Assembly (NCBI RefSeq): GCF_900100315.1
Contig: NZ_FNFF01000012.1
Span: forward strand, 124,001 to 188,000
DNA from: Streptomyces indicus
GTDB lineage: Bacteria; Actinomycetota; Actinomycetes; Streptomycetales; Streptomycetaceae
DNA length: 64,000 nucleotides
Reading direction: 5' to 3'
Position 1 is the stretch's first letter; each line of letters opens with the position of its first letter. A program made the position numbers and the translations under genes. The notes beneath the pieces are model-generated. The model was not told the DNA's origin, ran no database searches, and saw only the letters and a list, made by a program, of their open reading frames with translations. This document shows, piece after piece, positions 1 through 7,943 of the stretch.

Positions 1-243
1 GCCGACGGCGGCGCGACCGGTGTGAAGGTGCAGCACTTCTTCGTCTGCCGCCTGGAGTCCATGGACCCCTCGCTGCGGCACGGCCCGGAGATGGAGGAGG
101 GCATCGGCGAGTACGAGATCGTCCGGATCCCCTTCACCCGCGTCGGGATCGCTTCGGTCCATCTCGTACCGCTGTCGCTGCGGCACTACCTGGACGGCAA
201 CATCGAGGGCGTACGGGCGATGCACGCGCCCGATCTGGGCTGA
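1..243 (+). CDS. C-terminal part of a probable NUDIX hydrolase (cut by window edge)
   Basis: The reading frame is open from base 1, so this is the last 80 residues of a gene that begins outside the window. The tail reads HFFVCRLESMDP, then a charged EMEEGIGEYEIVRIPF stretch and a short helix. This resembles the C-terminal region of actinobacterial NUDIX hydrolases, where the final strands follow the catalytic box. The NUDIX box itself is not in the window, so the family call is an inference from tail composition only. The gene converges on the flavohaemoprotein gene, with 36 bases between the two stop codons. Confidence 0.45.
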   Translation, partial: ADGGATGVKVQHFFVCRLESMDPSLRHGPEMEEGIGEYEIVRIPFTRVGIASVHLVPLSLRHYLDGNIEGVRAMHAPDLG

Positions 244-279
244 GCGCCACACGTTCGGCCTGAGTTTCGCTCCAGCAGC

Positions 280-1719
280 TCAGCGGGACGCCGAGGCGAT
301 CAGTTCCTCGAACTCGTCATGCCGTATCCGCTCCGACGGCACCCCCGCACCGAGCAGCGCGTCGATGCCCTTGCGGATCATGCCGGGCGGCCCGGACAGG
401 TAGGCGTCGTACTCGTTCCACGGCCCGTACTCCCGTACCGCGTCCGGCAGTTGGATCTGCCGTGCCTGGCGGTGGCCGGGGGCGTCGATGACAGGGCGCA
501 CGTCGAGCCACGGGTGCGCCTGCTGGAGCCGCAGCATGGTGTCGATGTCGTACAGGTCGTAGTCGGTACGGGCCCCGTAGAAGACCTCGACGGGCCGCCG
601 CTCACCGTGCTCCGCGACGTCCTCGATCAGCGCCTTGATGGGTGCGATACCGGTGCCGCCGCCGAGGCAGAGCAGCCCGTTGTCGGTGGAGTGGTCGACC
701 GTCATCGTGCCGGCGGGCGGGCCGAGCCGCAGGGTGTCGCCCGGGCGGGCGCGATGCACCAGGGCGTTGGAGACCCAGCCGGCCGGGACGGCCTTCACGT
801 GGAAGGAGAGCAGGCCGTCGGAGCGCGGCGCGGAGGCGAAGGAGTAGTGCCGCCAGATCCGCGGCCACCAGGGCGTCTCCAGAGCGGTGTACTGCCCGGC
901 GAGGAAGGGGTACGGCTGGTCGGGGCGCACGGTGACCACCGCGATGTCGGGGGTGCGCTGGTCGTGCGAGACCACCTCCGCGAACCACCACGGCGGCGCT
1001 TTCCTCTCGTCCTCGGCCGCGGCGTCGATCATCACCTGGGAGATCGTCGTGTACGCGCGCACCCAGGCGGCCTCGGTCTCCGCGCTCCAGCTGTCGGTCG
1101 CGTAGTGGCTCAGGGCACCGAGCAGGGCCTCGCCGACGGCCGGGTAGTGGTCGGCCTGCGTGCCGTACTTGCGGTGGCCGCGGCCGAGGTGCTGCAGATA
1201 CTCGACGAGCACCTGCTTGTTGTCGATGTGCTCGGCGGCGGTGAGCAGCGCCTTCAGGAGGCGGTCCCGCTGAGTGTCCATCGAGGCGGGGAACAGGCCG
1301 CGCAGGTGCGGATGGTTCACGAAGAGCAGCGCGTAGAAGTACGAGGTCACCTTGTCCGCGACGGGCGCGATCTCGGCCATGGTGCGCTGGATCAGCTGGG
1401 CGTCCGGCGACGGCGCAGCATGCGACGGAGGCGACGCGGGAGACGAGGGCGAAGCGCCACCGGACGCGGGCGGAGCGGGCGCCTCCTGGGCGGAGGGCTG
1501 CGGGCCGGGCGCAGAGCGTGCGCCGGGCGCCGGGCGCGCTTCAGGTGCCGGGCGTGCCTCGGGTGCCGGCCGCTGCTCGGGTATGTGCTCCTCGGACGGG
1601 AGCCCGCCGCCAGGGGCGGTCCGGCCGTCCTCCGAGCGGACCGGCTTGTGGGGAGTGAACCAACCGCCGCCCTCGCCGGAAATGCCGTTGTCGGCCGACT
1701 TGGTGGTCGGAGCGTCCAT
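280..1719 (-). CDS. Flavohaemoprotein (globin plus FAD/NAD reductase) with long N-terminal extension
   Basis: Probable nitric oxide dioxygenase or related haem-globin oxidoreductase of the cytoplasm. The protein has three parts. The first ~105 residues are Pro/Ala/Glu-rich and contain repeated RPAPEA units. A globin domain follows (~108-245), with a probable proximal His in LGRGHRKYGT and a distal-side YFYALLF. A ferredoxin-NADP reductase-like module completes it, with an FAD-binding RHYSFAS motif and a nucleotide-binding GGGTGIAPI loop. Known flavohaemoproteins are about 400 residues, so the extension is extra. A start 21 bases upstream (1740) is possible; I chose the ATG at 1719 because a gaggcgagg ribosome-binding sequence lies just before it, while 1740 has none. 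The gene stands alone. The NO role is family knowledge, not shown here. Confidence 0.85.
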   Translation of the reverse strand: MDAPTTKSADNGISGEGGGWFTPHKPVRSEDGRTAPGGGLPSEEHIPEQRPAPEARPAPEARPAPGARSAPGPQPSAQEAPAPPASGGASPSSPASPPSHAAPSPDAQLIQRTMAEIAPVADKVTSYFYALLFVNHPHLRGLFPASMDTQRDRLLKALLTAAEHIDNKQVLVEYLQHLGRGHRKYGTQADHYPAVGEALLGALSHYATDSWSAETEAAWVRAYTTISQVMIDAAAEDERKAPPWWFAEVVSHDQRTPDIAVVTVRPDQPYPFLAGQYTALETPWWPRIWRHYSFASAPRSDGLLSFHVKAVPAGWVSNALVHRARPGDTLRLGPPAGTMTVDHSTDNGLLCLGGGTGIAPIKALIEDVAEHGERRPVEVFYGARTDYDLYDIDTMLRLQQAHPWLDVRPVIDAPGHRQARQIQLPDAVREYGPWNEYDAYLSGPPGMIRKGIDALLGAGVPSERIRHDEFEELIASASR

Positions 1720-2106
1720 GTTGTGCCTCGCCTCGAACATCTTTCGGTCGGTCTGTGCACTTCCCTGTCGGAAGCTGCTCGATATTCCCCGCTCTGCATC
1801 ACAAGTTGCTCGGCAGCAATGCGCCCCAATTCAGCCCCGTACCCACTGCCAATGCCGGCACGCCGGGGAGAAAGTGATAAGGGTCGCAGTCCGGCCAACG
1901 CAGCGTCGCACAGGCCGTGTTGACATCGGACAAATAGCGGGAAGTCCGGGTTACCGATCCCTCCATGACGTTAGGCTGCAGTGTCCTGCGTGCCGGAACC
2001 GCAACGGTCCGGGCACGAACCGGAGTCGACCATACCGGCCGCGCTCCCCCGCACAACCCCGTCCCCCCGCTCGCGGAATTCCGCTGCAACTGCCCGGTAA
2101 TTTCCG
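1720..2106. other. Intergenic region upstream of the flavohaemoprotein gene
   Basis: About 390 bases lie between the flavohaemoprotein start and the stop of the HAD phosphatase gene; both genes are on the minus strand. No convincing coding sequence is present. The region is less GC-rich than its neighbours and should hold the flavohaemoprotein promoter. I do not see a clear NsrR-type operator or a well-spaced -35/-10 pair. Confidence 0.4.
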
Positions 2107-2739
2107 TTACGGAGCGGCCCTCACGATTTCGCAGGCCTCCCGCAGATCCCGCCCCGTATAGGTGTGACTGGCCAGCTGAGAAACGTGATGATCCGCATTC
2201 ACGGCCACCGAGACGGGCACCGCGGCGAACAGCTCCGCATCCGACAGGGAGTCGCCGTAAGCGATGCAATCGGTTCTGGTCAGCCCGAATGATTCACACA
2301 GGGAGTCCGCGATCTTCACTTTTCCTCCCGCATCGAGAATGCCCGCGGGATCGATCGGTGAGGCGAAGGGCACACTCGGGAAGACCGAACCGTGCGCGGT
2401 GTGCGCGCCCCAGCCGAGCAGCCGCTCCACGAAGAAGGAGGGCGACAGCGAGACCACCGCCACGTACTCGCCGCGCGCCCGGATAGCGGCCCACGCCTCC
2501 CTGATCCCGGCCATCCACGGCGCGCCCTCGAAGGCCGCCGTCACATCCGCCACAGTCAGCGCGGCCCAGAGCACACGCACCCGCTCCGCGTACTCCACCG
2601 GGCGCAGCCGGCCCGCCACAAACTCCCGCTCGATCTCGGCGATCTCGGCCACCAGGCCCAGCTGCCGCGAGATCTCCACGGGCGCCGCACTGCCGACCAG
2701 CAGCGTTCCGTCCAGGTCGAAGAGGTGAAGGCGTGACAT
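2107..2739 (-). CDS. HAD-family phosphatase (subclass IB type)
   Basis: A 210-residue cytoplasmic phosphohydrolase of the haloacid dehalogenase superfamily. Motif I is at the N-terminus (FDLDGTLL, with nucleophile and acid/base Asp residues). Motif II is in AVVSLSPSFF, the conserved Lys is in GGKVKIADSL, and motif III is YGDSLSDAELF. The cap inserted after motif I and the overall size match phosphoserine phosphatase-like HAD-IB proteins. The substrate cannot be read from sequence; phosphoserine or a small phosphomonoester is possible. The gene is divergent from the DUF2269-like membrane protein gene, with only ~70 bases between starts. Confidence 0.85.
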   Translation of the reverse strand: MSRLHLFDLDGTLLVGSAAPVEISRQLGLVAEIAEIEREFVAGRLRPVEYAERVRVLWAALTVADVTAAFEGAPWMAGIREAWAAIRARGEYVAVVSLSPSFFVERLLGWGAHTAHGSVFPSVPFASPIDPAGILDAGGKVKIADSLCESFGLTRTDCIAYGDSLSDAELFAAVPVSVAVNADHHVSQLASHTYTGRDLREACEIVRAAP

Positions 2740-2807
2740 GTACGCCGACGCTAGTACGCGGGGTTACTCCCGCCGTCAGACGACCCGGCAGGGGCCGCGC
2801 AGGCACC

Positions 2808-3449
2808 GTGTTTCACGTGAAACTAAGCCGCCCCGTACGCCGGGCCACCCTCGTCGTCCATGTCACCGCCGCCGCCGGCTGGCTCGGGCTCACGCTCGGG
2901 CTGCTCGCACTGGCCGCCGCGGCGATCACCACCGAATCGGCCGCCGTCACGGAGGCATCGGTCCGTTCGATGCAGCTCTTCGCGGACTGGCTGGTCCTCC
3001 CGCTGGCGCTGCTCACTCTGCTCAGCGGGCTGCTGCTCGCCCTCGGCACGCCCTGGGGGCTGGCCCGGCACCGCTGGGTCTTCGTGAAGTTCTGGCTGAC
3101 CCTGGCCACCACGGCCGCCTCCACGTTCGCGCTGCGCCCCGGGGTGACACACAACGCCGAGGTCGTGGCCGCCGGCGGAGCGCTCCCCGACCCCACGGAC
3201 CTGATCATGGGCCCGGTCGTCTCGCTCTCCGCGTATGTCTTCATGACCGTGATCTCCGTCCTCAAGCCCTGGGGACTGACGAAGCGCGGCCGCCGTCTCA
3301 AGGAGCAGACCGGCCGACGCCCCAAGCGAGAGACCGGCCGTCGTCTGCAGGAGCAGAGTGGCGGACGGAACAGGGAGCAGAGTGGCCGAAAGCACCGCAC
3401 CACCTCACAGAAAGCACTGGACGCGAGCGTCGTCCGTCCGCCAGCCTGA
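2808..3449 (+). CDS. Small integral membrane protein (DUF2269-like)
   Basis: A 213-residue protein with about four hydrophobic helices in the first 150 residues, including a stretch beginning VVHVTAAAGWLGLTLGLL and later PLALLTLLSGLLLALG and VVSLSAYVFMTVISVL. The C-terminal ~55 residues are soluble and made of degenerate Arg/Glu-rich repeats (KEQTGRRPK, KRETGRRLQ, QEQSGGRNR). The GTG at 2808 is chosen because the hydrophobic domain starts just after it; a longer form from 2733 adds 25 basic residues unlike a membrane leader. A parS site begins on the last base of this start codon, so the N-terminus reads VFHVK. The ribosome-binding sequence is weak (agg). Function unknown. Confidence 0.65.
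   Translation: MFHVKLSRPVRRATLVVHVTAAAGWLGLTLGLLALAAAAITTESAAVTEASVRSMQLFADWLVLPLALLTLLSGLLLALGTPWGLARHRWVFVKFWLTLATTAASTFALRPGVTHNAEVVAAGGALPDPTDLIMGPVVSLSAYVFMTVISVLKPWGLTKRGRRLKEQTGRRPKRETGRRLQEQSGGRNREQSGRKHRTTSQKALDASVVRPPA
2810..2823. other. parS site 1 (perfect)
   Basis: GTTTCACGTGAAAC, the 14-base ParB-binding palindrome. It overlaps the start codon of the DUF2269-like gene, where it is read in the frame that gives FHVK. Confidence 0.9.
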
Positions 3450-3454
3450 CCTGC

Positions 3455-4336
3455 GTGCCGACACCTTCCCTTGCTGACCTGCCCGTACGCCGTCTCACCC
3501 CGCGCGATCTGACGCTCTGCGCGGACCTCTCCGAGGACCGTGGCTGGCCCCGCGAAGAACACAAATGGGGCCTGCTGCTCTCCGCTGGACAGGGCTACGG
3601 CATCGACGATCCCGAGGGCGGTCTGGTGGCGGCCTGCACGGTCACCTCGTACGGCACGTCCTTCGGCGCTCAGGAGCAGCCCGAACTGGCCGCGATCGGC
3701 ATGGTGTTGGTGGCCGAGCGGCACGCCCGCAAGGGAGTGGGCCGTCGTCTGATGCGGGAGGTGCTGGCGCTCCTGGAGGGCGCGCCGATCACGCTGCACG
3801 CGACGCCCAACGGGCGCCCCCTCTACGAGGAGCTCGGTTTCAAGACAATCGGCCGCGCCGAGATGGTGCGCGGCCGCTTCCGTGCCACGGGCCCCGCACT
3901 CACCGTCCCCACGCGCGCGGCCACGGCGGAGGACCTGCCGGCCCTGCTCCGCCTGGACGCCGAGGTCTTCGGCCCCGACCGCACCCACATGGTGACCCGA
4001 CTGCCCGCGTTCGCCGACCAGTTGAGGGTCGCGGAGACCCCGGACGGCGAGATCATCGGCTACGCGGCGGCCTGGCCCAACATGGACACCCATGTCATCG
4101 GCCCGCTGATCGCCCGCGACACGGAGACGGCCAAGTCCCTGGTGGCCTCCCTGGCCGCCCACTCGGACCGCCCGCTGCGCACGGACATCGACGTACGCCA
4201 CGAGGAACTGCTCACCTGGATCAAGTCCCAGGGCGTGGAGTCCATCGCGTTCAACGCGGTGATGACATACGGCATCCCGGATCTCCCGGGCGACTGGACC
4301 CGCCGCTTCGCACCGCTGACGGTGGCGGCGGGCTGA
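3455..4336 (+). CDS. GNAT-family N-acetyltransferase, two-domain
   Basis: A 293-residue protein. The first half carries a GNAT acetyl-CoA-binding motif (VLVAERHARKGVGRRLMREVL, the Q/RxxGxG/A loop as RKGVGR) and a following PLYEELGFK segment typical of GNAT motif B. The second half (~145-293) looks like a second degenerate acetyltransferase fold (RAATAEDLPALLRLDAEVF). Tandem GNAT proteins of this size are common in Streptomyces. The frame is open far upstream, but the GTG at 3455 directly follows the stop of the preceding gene and gives the expected N-terminus (PVRRLTPRDL). Substrate unknown. It probably shares a transcript with the membrane protein gene five bases upstream. Confidence 0.8.
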   Translation: MPTPSLADLPVRRLTPRDLTLCADLSEDRGWPREEHKWGLLLSAGQGYGIDDPEGGLVAACTVTSYGTSFGAQEQPELAAIGMVLVAERHARKGVGRRLMREVLALLEGAPITLHATPNGRPLYEELGFKTIGRAEMVRGRFRATGPALTVPTRAATAEDLPALLRLDAEVFGPDRTHMVTRLPAFADQLRVAETPDGEIIGYAAAWPNMDTHVIGPLIARDTETAKSLVASLAAHSDRPLRTDIDVRHEELLTWIKSQGVESIAFNAVMTYGIPDLPGDWTRRFAPLTVAAG

Positions 4337-4362
4337 GCCACCCCGTCGGGCGTCCGGCTCAG
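4333..4362. terminator. Inverted repeat joining two convergent stop codons
   Basis: CTGAGCC (4333-4339) pairs with GGCTCAG (4356-4362), with a further CCG...CGG inside. Both stop codons (TGA on plus, TGA on minus) lie in the arms. The likely role is a short bidirectional terminator. There is no U-tract. Confidence 0.4.
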
Positions 4363-4970
4363 TTGTCGAACCAGACGACGAGCCGGACGTTCCCCTCTCC
4401 GTGCAGCGAGGCCAAGGCCTCCATCACCTGCCAGAGGCGTCCCCAGTCCCCGCGCTCGCGCACCGCTTCGCGCCGGGTCATCCGTACAGCGCGGTAGAGG
4501 ACGTCACCGCTCCCGCCGGTCCACTCGGTGCCCTCCCGCCAGACGCGCCCGCCGTAGCCGGGTTCGGGTTCCTCGGGCAGACCGGCGATCCGGGCGAACT
4601 CGCGGCTCCACGACGCCTTGCCCACAAAGCGCCAGTCACCATCGGGCCCTCGCCGGAACTCATGGATACGGGCGTCCGGACGCTCGGCGGGCTCATCCCA
4701 GTCGATGGCCAAGACCTCGTCCCAGCCGATCCAGCTGGGCGACTCACCGCCCCAGGAGTCGCACTCCTGCCGTACGGCCTCCGTGACATCCCCGGGCAGT
4801 CCGCGCCCGGCGGCGACGGGCCGGAACCCCGCGTAGTTGCGTACGCCGAAAAGGCAGCCGAACCCGTCATAGTCCCGGCCGCCCACGAGCACTTCGATGT
4901 CGATCGCCGCCGTCCACGTGTCGGACCAGTGCGGCTTGCACTCGATGAACCCGTTGATGTCCGTCCCCAT
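4359..4970 (-). CDS. Conserved hypothetical protein, 203 aa
   Basis: Soluble acidic protein beginning MGTDINGFIECKP. It is rich in Trp, Asp and Glu (WSDTW, SWIGWDEVLAIDWDEPAERPD, WRFVGKASWSREFARIAGLPEEPEP). It has no signal peptide, membrane helix or recognised motif. The ATG at 4970 is chosen over the GTG at 4991 because a ggag sequence lies ahead of it and MGTDINGFIE is a natural domain start. It is convergent with the GNAT gene. I do not recognise a function; the body looks like a globular domain of the kind found in many Streptomyces hypothetical proteins. Confidence 0.65.
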   Translation of the reverse strand: MGTDINGFIECKPHWSDTWTAAIDIEVLVGGRDYDGFGCLFGVRNYAGFRPVAAGRGLPGDVTEAVRQECDSWGGESPSWIGWDEVLAIDWDEPAERPDARIHEFRRGPDGDWRFVGKASWSREFARIAGLPEEPEPGYGGRVWREGTEWTGGSGDVLYRAVRMTRREAVRERGDWGRLWQVMEALASLHGEGNVRLVVWFDN

Positions 4971-5048
4971 GTCCCGGGATTCTCCGGGCACTTGGGAACG
5001 GACACCAATGGTTTACGTGGCCTGCGTCAGCCCAGCGTGGTCAGCGCC

Positions 5049-5471
5049 TCAGCCCAGCTTGGCCAGCGCCTGCGTGGCGAAGCCGTGGTCCTGCTCGGGG
5101 GCGCCGCCGCCGACGCCGATCGCGCCGATCAGCCGGCCGTCACGGCGGACCGGTATGCCGCCGGCGATGAAGAGCAGCGGCCGGTCGAGGGCGGTCGGCA
5201 GCGTGTGGAACGGCGCACCGGGCTGCACGGCCTCGACGAGGTCGGCCGTGGGCGCGTTCAGCTGCAGTGCGGTGTACGCCTTGCGCGTGCTGGTCTCACC
5301 GGCGATCAGGACCGCGCGGTCGTCCCGGCGGAAGGCCAGCAGGTGACCGCCGGCGTCCAGGACGGTGACGCTCACCGGCACGTCGGCAGCCGCAGCGGCC
5401 TCGTGCGCGGCGTCCACGAGAAGCTGCGCGTCGGCCGTGGCCAGCGGGGCGGGGGCGAGGGTGGTGCTCAT
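5049..5471 (-). CDS. Haem-binding protein of the GlcG/HbpS family
   Basis: A 140-residue protein that covers the whole GlcG/HbpS domain: LVDAAHEAAAAADVPVSVTVLDAGGHLLAFRRDD near the N-terminus, a KAYTALQL helix, and the glycine-rich GGIPVRRDGRLIGAIGVGGG strand-turn. Family members bind haem or small corrinoid-like ligands; HbpS of Streptomyces is secreted and senses haem stress. No signal peptide is seen here, so a cytoplasmic location is likely. A strong aaggag ribosome-binding site lies upstream of the ATG. The gene is upstream of, and in the same direction as, nothing close on its 3' side; the MFS gene lies 83 bases further upstream on the same strand and may be co-transcribed. Confidence 0.8.
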   Translation of the reverse strand: MSTTLAPAPLATADAQLLVDAAHEAAAAADVPVSVTVLDAGGHLLAFRRDDRAVLIAGETSTRKAYTALQLNAPTADLVEAVQPGAPFHTLPTALDRPLLFIAGGIPVRRDGRLIGAIGVGGGAPEQDHGFATQALAKLG

Positions 5472-5554
5472 GAGGGGTTTCTCCTTGCAGGGATTGCGAG
5501 TTGTGCGGGTGGTTCGAGGGGAAGTTCGTGTGGTTCAGGGGATACGGGGCCGAG

Positions 5555-6769
5555 TCAGCGCCGACCCGCAGCCACCTTGGCCGACGGCGCCGTGGCGCTG
5601 CTCGCGACGACCCGGCCCTGCGACACCGAGCGCCGCTCGAGGCCGGCCGAGACGAAGGCCAGGACCAGCGCGGAGGCGGCGAGCAGCGCACCGACCCAGT
5701 TGGGAGCGGTGTAGCCGAGGCCGGCCGCGATGACCACGCCGCCCAGCCAGGCGGCGAGCGCGTTGCCGAGGTTGAAGGCGCCGATGTTCACGGCGGAGGC
5801 GAGCGTCGGGGCGCCCGCGGCCTGGTCGAGCACGCGCTTCTGGAGCGGCGGCACGGTCGCGAAGCCGAGCGCACCGACCAGCGCGATGGTCACGGCGGCC
5901 GCGATCTTGTTGTGCGCGGTGACGGTGAACAGGCCGAGCACCACGGCGAGGGCGCCCAGGGAGACGTACAGCATCGGCATCAGCGCCCGGTCGGCGAACT
6001 TGCCGCCGACGAGGTTGCCGCCCACCATGCCCAGGCCGAACAGGACGAGCAGCCAGGTCACGGAGGAGTCGGCGTAGCCGGCGACGTCGGTCATCATCGG
6101 CGTGATGTAGGTGATCGCGGCGAAGACACCGCCGAAGCCGAGCACCGTCATCGCCATGGCGAGCAGCACCTGGACGTTGCGGAACGCGGCGAGCTCATGG
6201 CGCAGCCGTACGCCCTCGGGCTTGGGCAGATCCGGCACCAGCTTGGCCACGCCGAGCAGCCCGACCACACCGAGCGCGGCGACGATCCCGAAGGTCACCC
6301 GCCAGCCGAGGCTCTGCCCGACGAGTGTGCCGAGCGGGACACCCACCACATTGGCCACGGTCAGACCGGTGAACATCATCGCGATCGCTCCGGCCTTCTT
6401 CTCCGGTGCGACCAGTTCGGCCGCGACCACGGAGCCGATGCCGAAGAAGGCGCCGTGGGCGAGCGAGGCCACGATGCGGCCGACGAGCATCACGCCGAAG
6501 GCGGGGGCGAGCGCAGACAGCACGTTGCCCACGATGAACAGGCCCATCAGGAGCATCAGCATCCGCTTGCGCGAGATCTTGGTGCCCAGCGCGGTCATCA
6601 GCGGGGCGCCGAGGACGACACCGAGGGCGTAGCCGGTGACGAGGTAGCCGGCGAGCGGGATGGACACATCGAAATCGGCGGCGACCTCGGGGAGCAGCCC
6701 CATGATCACGAATTCGGTGGTCCCGATCCCGAAGGCCCCGATCGCCAGGGCCAGGAGTGCGAGAGGCAT
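5555..6769 (-). CDS. MFS drug/arabinose efflux-type transporter (DHA1)
   Basis: A 404-residue protein with about 12 transmembrane helices. Signature segments include GTTEFVIMGLLPEVAADFDVS near the N-terminus, the GxLxDR-equivalent ALGTKISRKRML loop between helices 2 and 3, and PLGTLVGQSLGWRVTFGIV in helix 5. These match the AraJ/sugar-efflux and chloramphenicol-resistance branch of the DHA1 family. The start is the ATG at 6769, with aagg eight bases upstream; the GTG at 6778 overlaps that site. It is divergent from the marR gene with an operator-like inverted repeat between them, so the MarR protein probably represses it. Substrate unknown. Confidence 0.85.
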   Translation of the reverse strand: MPLALLALAIGAFGIGTTEFVIMGLLPEVAADFDVSIPLAGYLVTGYALGVVLGAPLMTALGTKISRKRMLMLLMGLFIVGNVLSALAPAFGVMLVGRIVASLAHGAFFGIGSVVAAELVAPEKKAGAIAMMFTGLTVANVVGVPLGTLVGQSLGWRVTFGIVAALGVVGLLGVAKLVPDLPKPEGVRLRHELAAFRNVQVLLAMAMTVLGFGGVFAAITYITPMMTDVAGYADSSVTWLLVLFGLGMVGGNLVGGKFADRALMPMLYVSLGALAVVLGLFTVTAHNKIAAAVTIALVGALGFATVPPLQKRVLDQAAGAPTLASAVNIGAFNLGNALAAWLGGVVIAAGLGYTAPNWVGALLAASALVLAFVSAGLERRSVSQGRVVASSATAPSAKVAAGRR

Positions 6770-6835
6770 GGGGTTCACCTTCCAGGCAGGGTGCGCCGTA
6801 CGATTGCTTCAGCGCCTTACGAGCGTCCACAATAG

Positions 6836-6877
6836 TTGCAGACGCTGGCTAATTGCAAACGCGGGCTATTGCGTCTG
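6836..6877. promoter_or_regulatory. Operator-like inverted repeats between MFS and marR genes
   Basis: Two nested palindromes occupy the divergent promoter region. CAGACGC (6839-6845) pairs perfectly with GCGTCTG (6871-6877), and TTGCA (6836-6840) pairs with TGCAA (6854-6858). MarR proteins bind such inverted repeats and often control a divergent transporter. The assignment to the neighbouring MarR is inference. Confidence 0.55.
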
Positions 6878-6930
6878 TGTTCTATCCTGGTGAACAGCAC
6901 GTGCCGGCACGTGACCGAAGGGAGAGAGCC

Positions 6931-7389
6931 ATGACCGCGACCGACCCCGCGATGACCGCACTCGCGCAGAGCTGGTGCGCGCTCTCGCTGCTCCACGGCC
7001 AGATCGAGTCCCGCATCGAGAAGGCCCTGCAGAGCGGGCACGATCTGAGCGCCCGCGAGTACTCCCTGCTCGACGTCCTGAGCCGCCAGCACAGCGGTCC
7101 CGGCGGACACCTTCAGATGAAGCAGGTCGCCGACGCGGTGGTGCTCAGCCAGAGCGCGACCACGCGCCTGGTGGCCCGGCTCGAGGACCGCGGCCTGCTC
7201 ACCCGCTATATCTGCGACACCGACCGGCGGGGCATCTACACCGACGTCACCGAGGAGGGCCGGGCGCTCCTGACCGCCGCGCGCCCGACCAACGACGCCG
7301 CCCTGCGCGAGGCCCTCGACGAGGCGTCCCGCAACCCGGAGCTGGCCCCGCTGGTCCGCGCGGTCGAGGAACTCAAGGTCCCGGCGTAA
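6931..7389 (+). CDS. MarR-family transcriptional regulator
   Basis: A 152-residue winged-helix DNA-binding protein. The segment LSAREYSLLDVLSRQ leads into the recognition region MKQVADAVVLSQSATTRLVARLEDRGLLTR, and the wing is YICDTDRRGIYTDVTEEGRALL, all as in MarR. The ATG at 6931 is preceded by gggagag; the upstream open frame is ignored. It is divergent from the MFS exporter with an inverted repeat between, the usual repressor-exporter arrangement. The following GNAT gene starts 30 bases after its stop and is likely co-transcribed. The inducer cannot be predicted. Confidence 0.88.
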   Translation: MTATDPAMTALAQSWCALSLLHGQIESRIEKALQSGHDLSAREYSLLDVLSRQHSGPGGHLQMKQVADAVVLSQSATTRLVARLEDRGLLTRYICDTDRRGIYTDVTEEGRALLTAARPTNDAALREALDEASRNPELAPLVRAVEELKVPA

Positions 7390-7419
7390 CCGTCCGGAGC
7401 GGCTGCGTAAGGTCGCCCC

Positions 7420-7872
7420 ATGAGTGATCTCGAGATCCGTCCCGCGTCCGCGGAGGACATCCCGGCCATCGTCGCCATGCTTGCCGACGACCCCCTGGGC
7501 GCCCGACGCGAGTCCCCCGACGACCTCACCCCGTACCGCAGCGCGTTCGACCGCCTGGCTTCCGACCCGAACCAGCACCTGATGGTCGCGGTCCGCGGGG
7601 AGCAGGTGGTCGGCACCCTGCAGCTGACAGTGATCCCGGGCCTCTCGCGCCGTGGCGCCACCCGTTCGGTCATCGAAGGCGTACGGATCCACTCCGACGA
7701 GCGTGGCAGCGGGCTCGGCACGCGGCTCATCGAGTGGGCGGTGGACGAATCCCGCCGTCAGGGCTGCCAGTTGGTGCAGCTGACCTCCGACGCCACTCGC
7801 ACCGACGCCCACCGTTTCTACGAGCGGCTCGGTTTCGAGCCCTCCCATGTGGGCTTCAAGCTCCCGCTCTGA
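7420..7872 (+). CDS. GNAT-family N-acetyltransferase
   Basis: A 150-residue single-domain acetyltransferase. It begins LEIRPASAEDIPAIVAML. The acetyl-CoA pyrophosphate loop is in EGVRIHSDERGSGLGTRLIEWAV, and the protein ends in HRFYERLGFEPSHVGFKLPL, the standard GNAT C-terminus. The target is unknown; small GNAT proteins next to MarR regulators sometimes inactivate amine-containing toxins, but this is only context. It sits downstream of marR in the same direction and is convergent with the serine hydrolase gene. Its terminator is the parS-centred palindrome that follows. Confidence 0.85.
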   Translation: MSDLEIRPASAEDIPAIVAMLADDPLGARRESPDDLTPYRSAFDRLASDPNQHLMVAVRGEQVVGTLQLTVIPGLSRRGATRSVIEGVRIHSDERGSGLGTRLIEWAVDESRRQGCQLVQLTSDATRTDAHRFYERLGFEPSHVGFKLPL

Positions 7873-7892
7873 ACCACCGCCTGAGCGAAAAG

Positions 7893-7932
7893 CCGGTGGG
7901 GTCGTGTTTCACGTGAAACACGACCCCACCGG
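7893..7932. terminator. 40-bp perfect palindrome with parS at its centre
   Basis: The left arm (7893-7912) and right arm (7913-7932) are perfectly complementary, with no loop spacer. It lies between the convergent GNAT and serine hydrolase genes, 20 and 11 bases from their stops. It is likely a bidirectional terminator that also carries a ParB site. Confidence 0.65.
7906..7919. other. parS site 2 (perfect)
   Basis: GTTTCACGTGAAAC at the exact centre of the 7893-7932 palindrome. Confidence 0.92.
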
Positions 7933-7943
7933 AGCGAACGGCC

